From: an uncultured Paracoccaceae bacterium
GTDB taxonomy: Bacteria > Pseudomonadota > Alphaproteobacteria > Rhodobacterales > Rhodobacteraceae
Length of the DNA: 7,152 nt
NCBI GenBank assembly: GCA_937952085.1
Contig: CALFYQ010000193.1
Coordinates: forward strand, 1-7,152
Direction: 5' to 3'
Every line of letters begins with the position of its first letter. The stretch's first letter is position 1. The notes beneath the pieces were generated by a model that saw only the letters and a list, made by a program, of their open reading frames with translations, was not told where the DNA came from and ran no database searches. Of the stretch, positions 5,763 through 7,152 are shown piece after piece. Position numbers and translations under genes: made by a program.

Positions 5763-6371
5763 ATGGACGTGGTTCTTCTCGAACGGGTCGAAAAGCTCGG
5801 CCAGATGGGCGATGTGGTGAAGGTGAAGGACGGGTTCGCCCGGAACTTCCTCCTTCCCAAGGGCAAGGCGCTGCGCGCCACCAAGCGGAACCTCGAGAAG
5901 TTCGAGACGCAGCGGGCCCAGCTCGAGGCCCGCAACCTCGAACTCAAGGGCGAGGCCGAGGCCGTCGCGAAGAAGCTCGACGGCGTGACCTTCGTCGCGA
6001 TCCGCCAGGCTTCCGAGGGCGGCGCGCTCTACGGCTCGGTCAACGCGCGGGACGTGGCGGACCTGGCGACGCAGGGCGGCTTCACCGTCGCGCGCAACCA
6101 GATCGCCCTGATGCAGCCGGTGAAGGAGCTCGGGCTCCATCCGGTCCGCGTGGTGCTCCACCCGGAAGTCTCCGCGACGATCACGATCAACGTCGCCCGC
6201 TCGCCGGAAGAGGCCGTTCTTCAGGCGCAGGGCAAGTCGATCGCCGAGCTCCGCGCCGAGGAGGAGGCCGCCGAGGCCTTCGACGTGGCGCAGCTCTTCG
6301 ACGACGCGCCGGAAGGCGAGGACATCATCGAGGATCGCCCGGCCGACGAGAGCGAGCAGCCGCGCCTCTGA
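5763..6371 (+). CDS. rplI: 50S ribosomal protein L9
   Basis: A 202-residue L9, which binds 23S rRNA near the base of the L1 stalk and helps keep reading frame. The N-terminal domain carries MDVVLLERVEKLGQMGDVV, then KDGFARNFLLPKGKA. A charged linker helix (about 41-75) leads to the C-terminal RNA-binding domain (about 76-147; VTFVAIRQASEGGALYGSVN and HPEVSATITINVAR). An extension of roughly 50 residues follows and ends in an acidic tail (LFDDAPEGEDIIEDRPADES), longer than the roughly 150-residue E. coli protein but typical of Rhodobacterales-type L9. The ribosome binding site AGGAGGG (5749-5755) overlaps the rpsR stop codon, so translation of the two is probably linked. It is the last gene of the operon. 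Confidence 0.98.
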   Translation: MDVVLLERVEKLGQMGDVVKVKDGFARNFLLPKGKALRATKRNLEKFETQRAQLEARNLELKGEAEAVAKKLDGVTFVAIRQASEGGALYGSVNARDVADLATQGGFTVARNQIALMQPVKELGLHPVRVVLHPEVSATITINVARSPEEAVLQAQGKSIAELRAEEEAAEAFDVAQLFDDAPEGEDIIEDRPADESEQPRL

Positions 6372-6392
6372 CCGGGCGCCGGACGGAAATCG

Positions 6393-6418
6393 GGGCCGCC
6401 CTTCGGGGCGGCCCTTTT
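6393..6418 (+). terminator. Intrinsic terminator of the rpsF-rpsR-rplI operon
   Basis: A perfect 9-bp stem, GGGCCGCCC (6393-6401) and GGGCGGCCC (6406-6414), closes a TTCG tetraloop and is followed by TTTT (6415-6418). It starts 21 nt after the rplI stop codon. The stability, tetraloop and U-run are all textbook. On the minus strand the same hairpin has only a poor T-run after it, but it could still help end a convergent transcript. Confidence 0.93.
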
Positions 6419-6585
6419 CATTGGCGCCGCGCCGCCGCGAGGACCGCGACCGCCAGAGCCCCGAGGCTGCGGAGCGCGAGGATGAGGCCCGTCGCCAGCG
6501 GCTCCGCGCCGGCTCGGGCGGCGCCTTCGCGGCAAGCGAGCGCGGTGAGCGGCGAGCGGCCATCCCGAAGCGCGGCGGCGTTCAC
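6418..6585 (-). CDS. Possible small single-pass membrane protein (hypothetical)
   Basis: A 55-codon frame starting with GTG at 6585 and ending with TGA at 6418-6420. Its C-terminal half contains a mostly hydrophobic stretch, LATGLILALRSLGALAVAVL, ending in AAARRQ, like a short membrane helix with one internal Arg and a positive end. By eye the third codon position is mostly G or C and the second clearly less so, as expected for real coding DNA here, though chance frames can show this too. The stop codon abuts the rplI terminator hairpin, which could serve both strands. Against it: no good ribosome binding site, a non-ATG start and no recognised homologue. The frame stays open upstream into the antisense of the acetyltransferase gene, so the start is uncertain. 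Product unknown. Confidence 0.22.
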   Translation of the reverse strand: MNAAALRDGRSPLTALACREGAARAGAEPLATGLILALRSLGALAVAVLAAARRQ

Positions 6586-6603
6586 ATCTCGTTGGATCTC
6601 GCC

Positions 6604-6627
6604 CGGCCTCGCTTTCCTGCGAGGCCG
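6604..6627. promoter_or_regulatory. Perfect 9-bp inverted repeat upstream of acetyltransferase gene
   Basis: CGGCCTCGC (6604-6612) and GCGAGGCCG (6619-6627) are exact reverse complements around TTTCCT, 43-66 nt before the acetyltransferase ATG. A weak promoter-like pair, TTTCCT (6613-6618) and TAGCTT (6636-6641) with 17-nt spacing, would place the dyad over the -35 box, as for an operator. No T-run follows, so it is not a standard terminator. If transcription starts further upstream it would be a leader hairpin. Confidence 0.35.
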
Positions 6628-6669
6628 CCCGCCTCTAGCTTCGGCGCCGCGGCAGAGCAGGAGGCGGAG

Positions 6670-7152
6670 ATGCGGGAGACGACGATCCGGGAGACCGGCC
6701 CGGCGGACCTTCCCGCCATCGATGCGCTGCTCGCCGAGGCGTTTCCGGCGGAGGATCTCTCGCCGCTCGTCCGCGCGCTTCTCGCGGAGCCGGGCGCGGC
6801 GCTCTCGCTCGGCGCCTTCGGCGCGGCGGGGCTTCTCGGCCATGTCGTCTTCTCCCGCTGCGGCGTGGAGGGCGGCGGATCGGCGGCGCTGCTCGGCCCG
6901 CTCTCGGTCGCCGAGACGGCGCGCCGGCGGGGCCTCGGCGCGGTGCTTGCGCGCGAGGGTCTCCGCCGGATGGAGGCGGAAGGCGCCGCGCTCGCCGTCG
7001 TCCTCGGAGACCCGGCCTACTACGGCCGTTTCGGCTTCGAAGCCCCGCCACCGGTCGCGCCGCCCTATCCGCTGCCGGACGGTTGGGCCGAGGCCTGGCG
7101 CGGCATCCGGCTCGGCGCCGGCCCCGCGCCGTCTGGCCGGCTCCAGCCGCCG
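6670..7152 (+). CDS. GNAT-family N-acetyltransferase (YhbS-like), 3' end beyond window
   Basis: The first 161 codons of a frame still open at the window edge. The protein matches the YhbS-type GNAT pattern: an N-terminal IRETGPADLPAIDALLAEAF, HVVFSRC (58-64), the strand LGPLSV (75-80), the acetyl-CoA pyrophosphate loop RRRGLG (85-90, fitting R/Q-x-x-G-x-G), a following helix, and the signature LGDPAYYGRFGF (112-123). Such proteins are usually about 165-180 residues, so probably only a short C-terminal piece is missing. The ATG at 6670 is fixed by a strong ribosome binding site, AGGAGG (6659-6664), 5 nt upstream. It acetylates an unknown amine; the substrate cannot be inferred from sequence. 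It follows the rplI terminator and so is its own transcription unit. Confidence 0.92.
   Translation, partial: MRETTIRETGPADLPAIDALLAEAFPAEDLSPLVRALLAEPGAALSLGAFGAAGLLGHVVFSRCGVEGGGSAALLGPLSVAETARRRGLGAVLAREGLRRMEAEGAALAVVLGDPAYYGRFGFEAPPPVAPPYPLPDGWAEAWRGIRLGAGPAPSGRLQPP

Noticed and set aside
4619..5947. Possible N-terminal extension of the export lipoprotein to 831 residues
   Set aside because: The frame stays open upstream, but it runs antisense through rpsF, rpsR and part of rplI. The lipoprotein signal with its lipobox cysteine fixes the true start near 4609-4618.
1..7152. CRISPR array, tRNA or rRNA genes, insertion sequences, phage or defence genes
   Set aside because: Both strands were scanned by eye. 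No regularly spaced repeats, tRNA-like arms, transposase or integrase motifs, or terminal repeats with target duplications were seen.

Overview
This window is very GC-rich chromosomal DNA, and its protein sequences point to an alphaproteobacterium, most likely in or near the Rhodobacterales. The best markers are ribosomal protein S6, the long acidic-tailed L9, and NrdR directly coupled to RibD. That placement is inferred from family resemblance read by eye; no database search was run. Every main gene is intact except the last, which runs off the right edge.

Layout, left to right. A class I adenylate-forming acyl-CoA synthetase lies on the minus strand (28-1536) and is divergent from nrdR. A 153-nt gap holding an imperfect dyad separates the two. 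nrdR (1690-2157) and ribD (2159-3247) form a tight plus-strand pair with a 1-nt gap. About 200 nt of GC-rich, hairpin-prone DNA separates ribD from a convergent minus-strand gene for a Wza/KpsD-type polysaccharide-export lipoprotein (3452-4618). A 489-nt divergent intergenic region follows, with several dyads, a candidate promoter and a structured leader. Next comes the plus-strand ribosomal operon rpsF-rpsR-rplI (5108-6371), ended by a textbook intrinsic terminator at 6393-6418. The last 750 nt hold a possible 55-codon minus-strand small membrane protein (low confidence) and the start of a GNAT acetyltransferase gene (6670 to past the window end).

Functionally this is mostly housekeeping DNA. 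NrdR represses ribonucleotide reductase genes, RibD makes a riboflavin intermediate, and S6, S18 and L9 are ribosome parts (S6 and S18 bind each other on the 30S platform). The acyl-CoA synthetase, export lipoprotein and acetyltransferase are stand-alone accessory functions with no partner genes in view. I see no transposase, CRISPR array, tRNA, rRNA, phage gene or defence system, and nothing that amounts to a new multi-gene system. The points most worth checking are non-coding: the rpsF leader, the dyads near the acyl-CoA synthetase, rpsF and acetyltransferase starts, and the small ORF that would share the rplI terminator.
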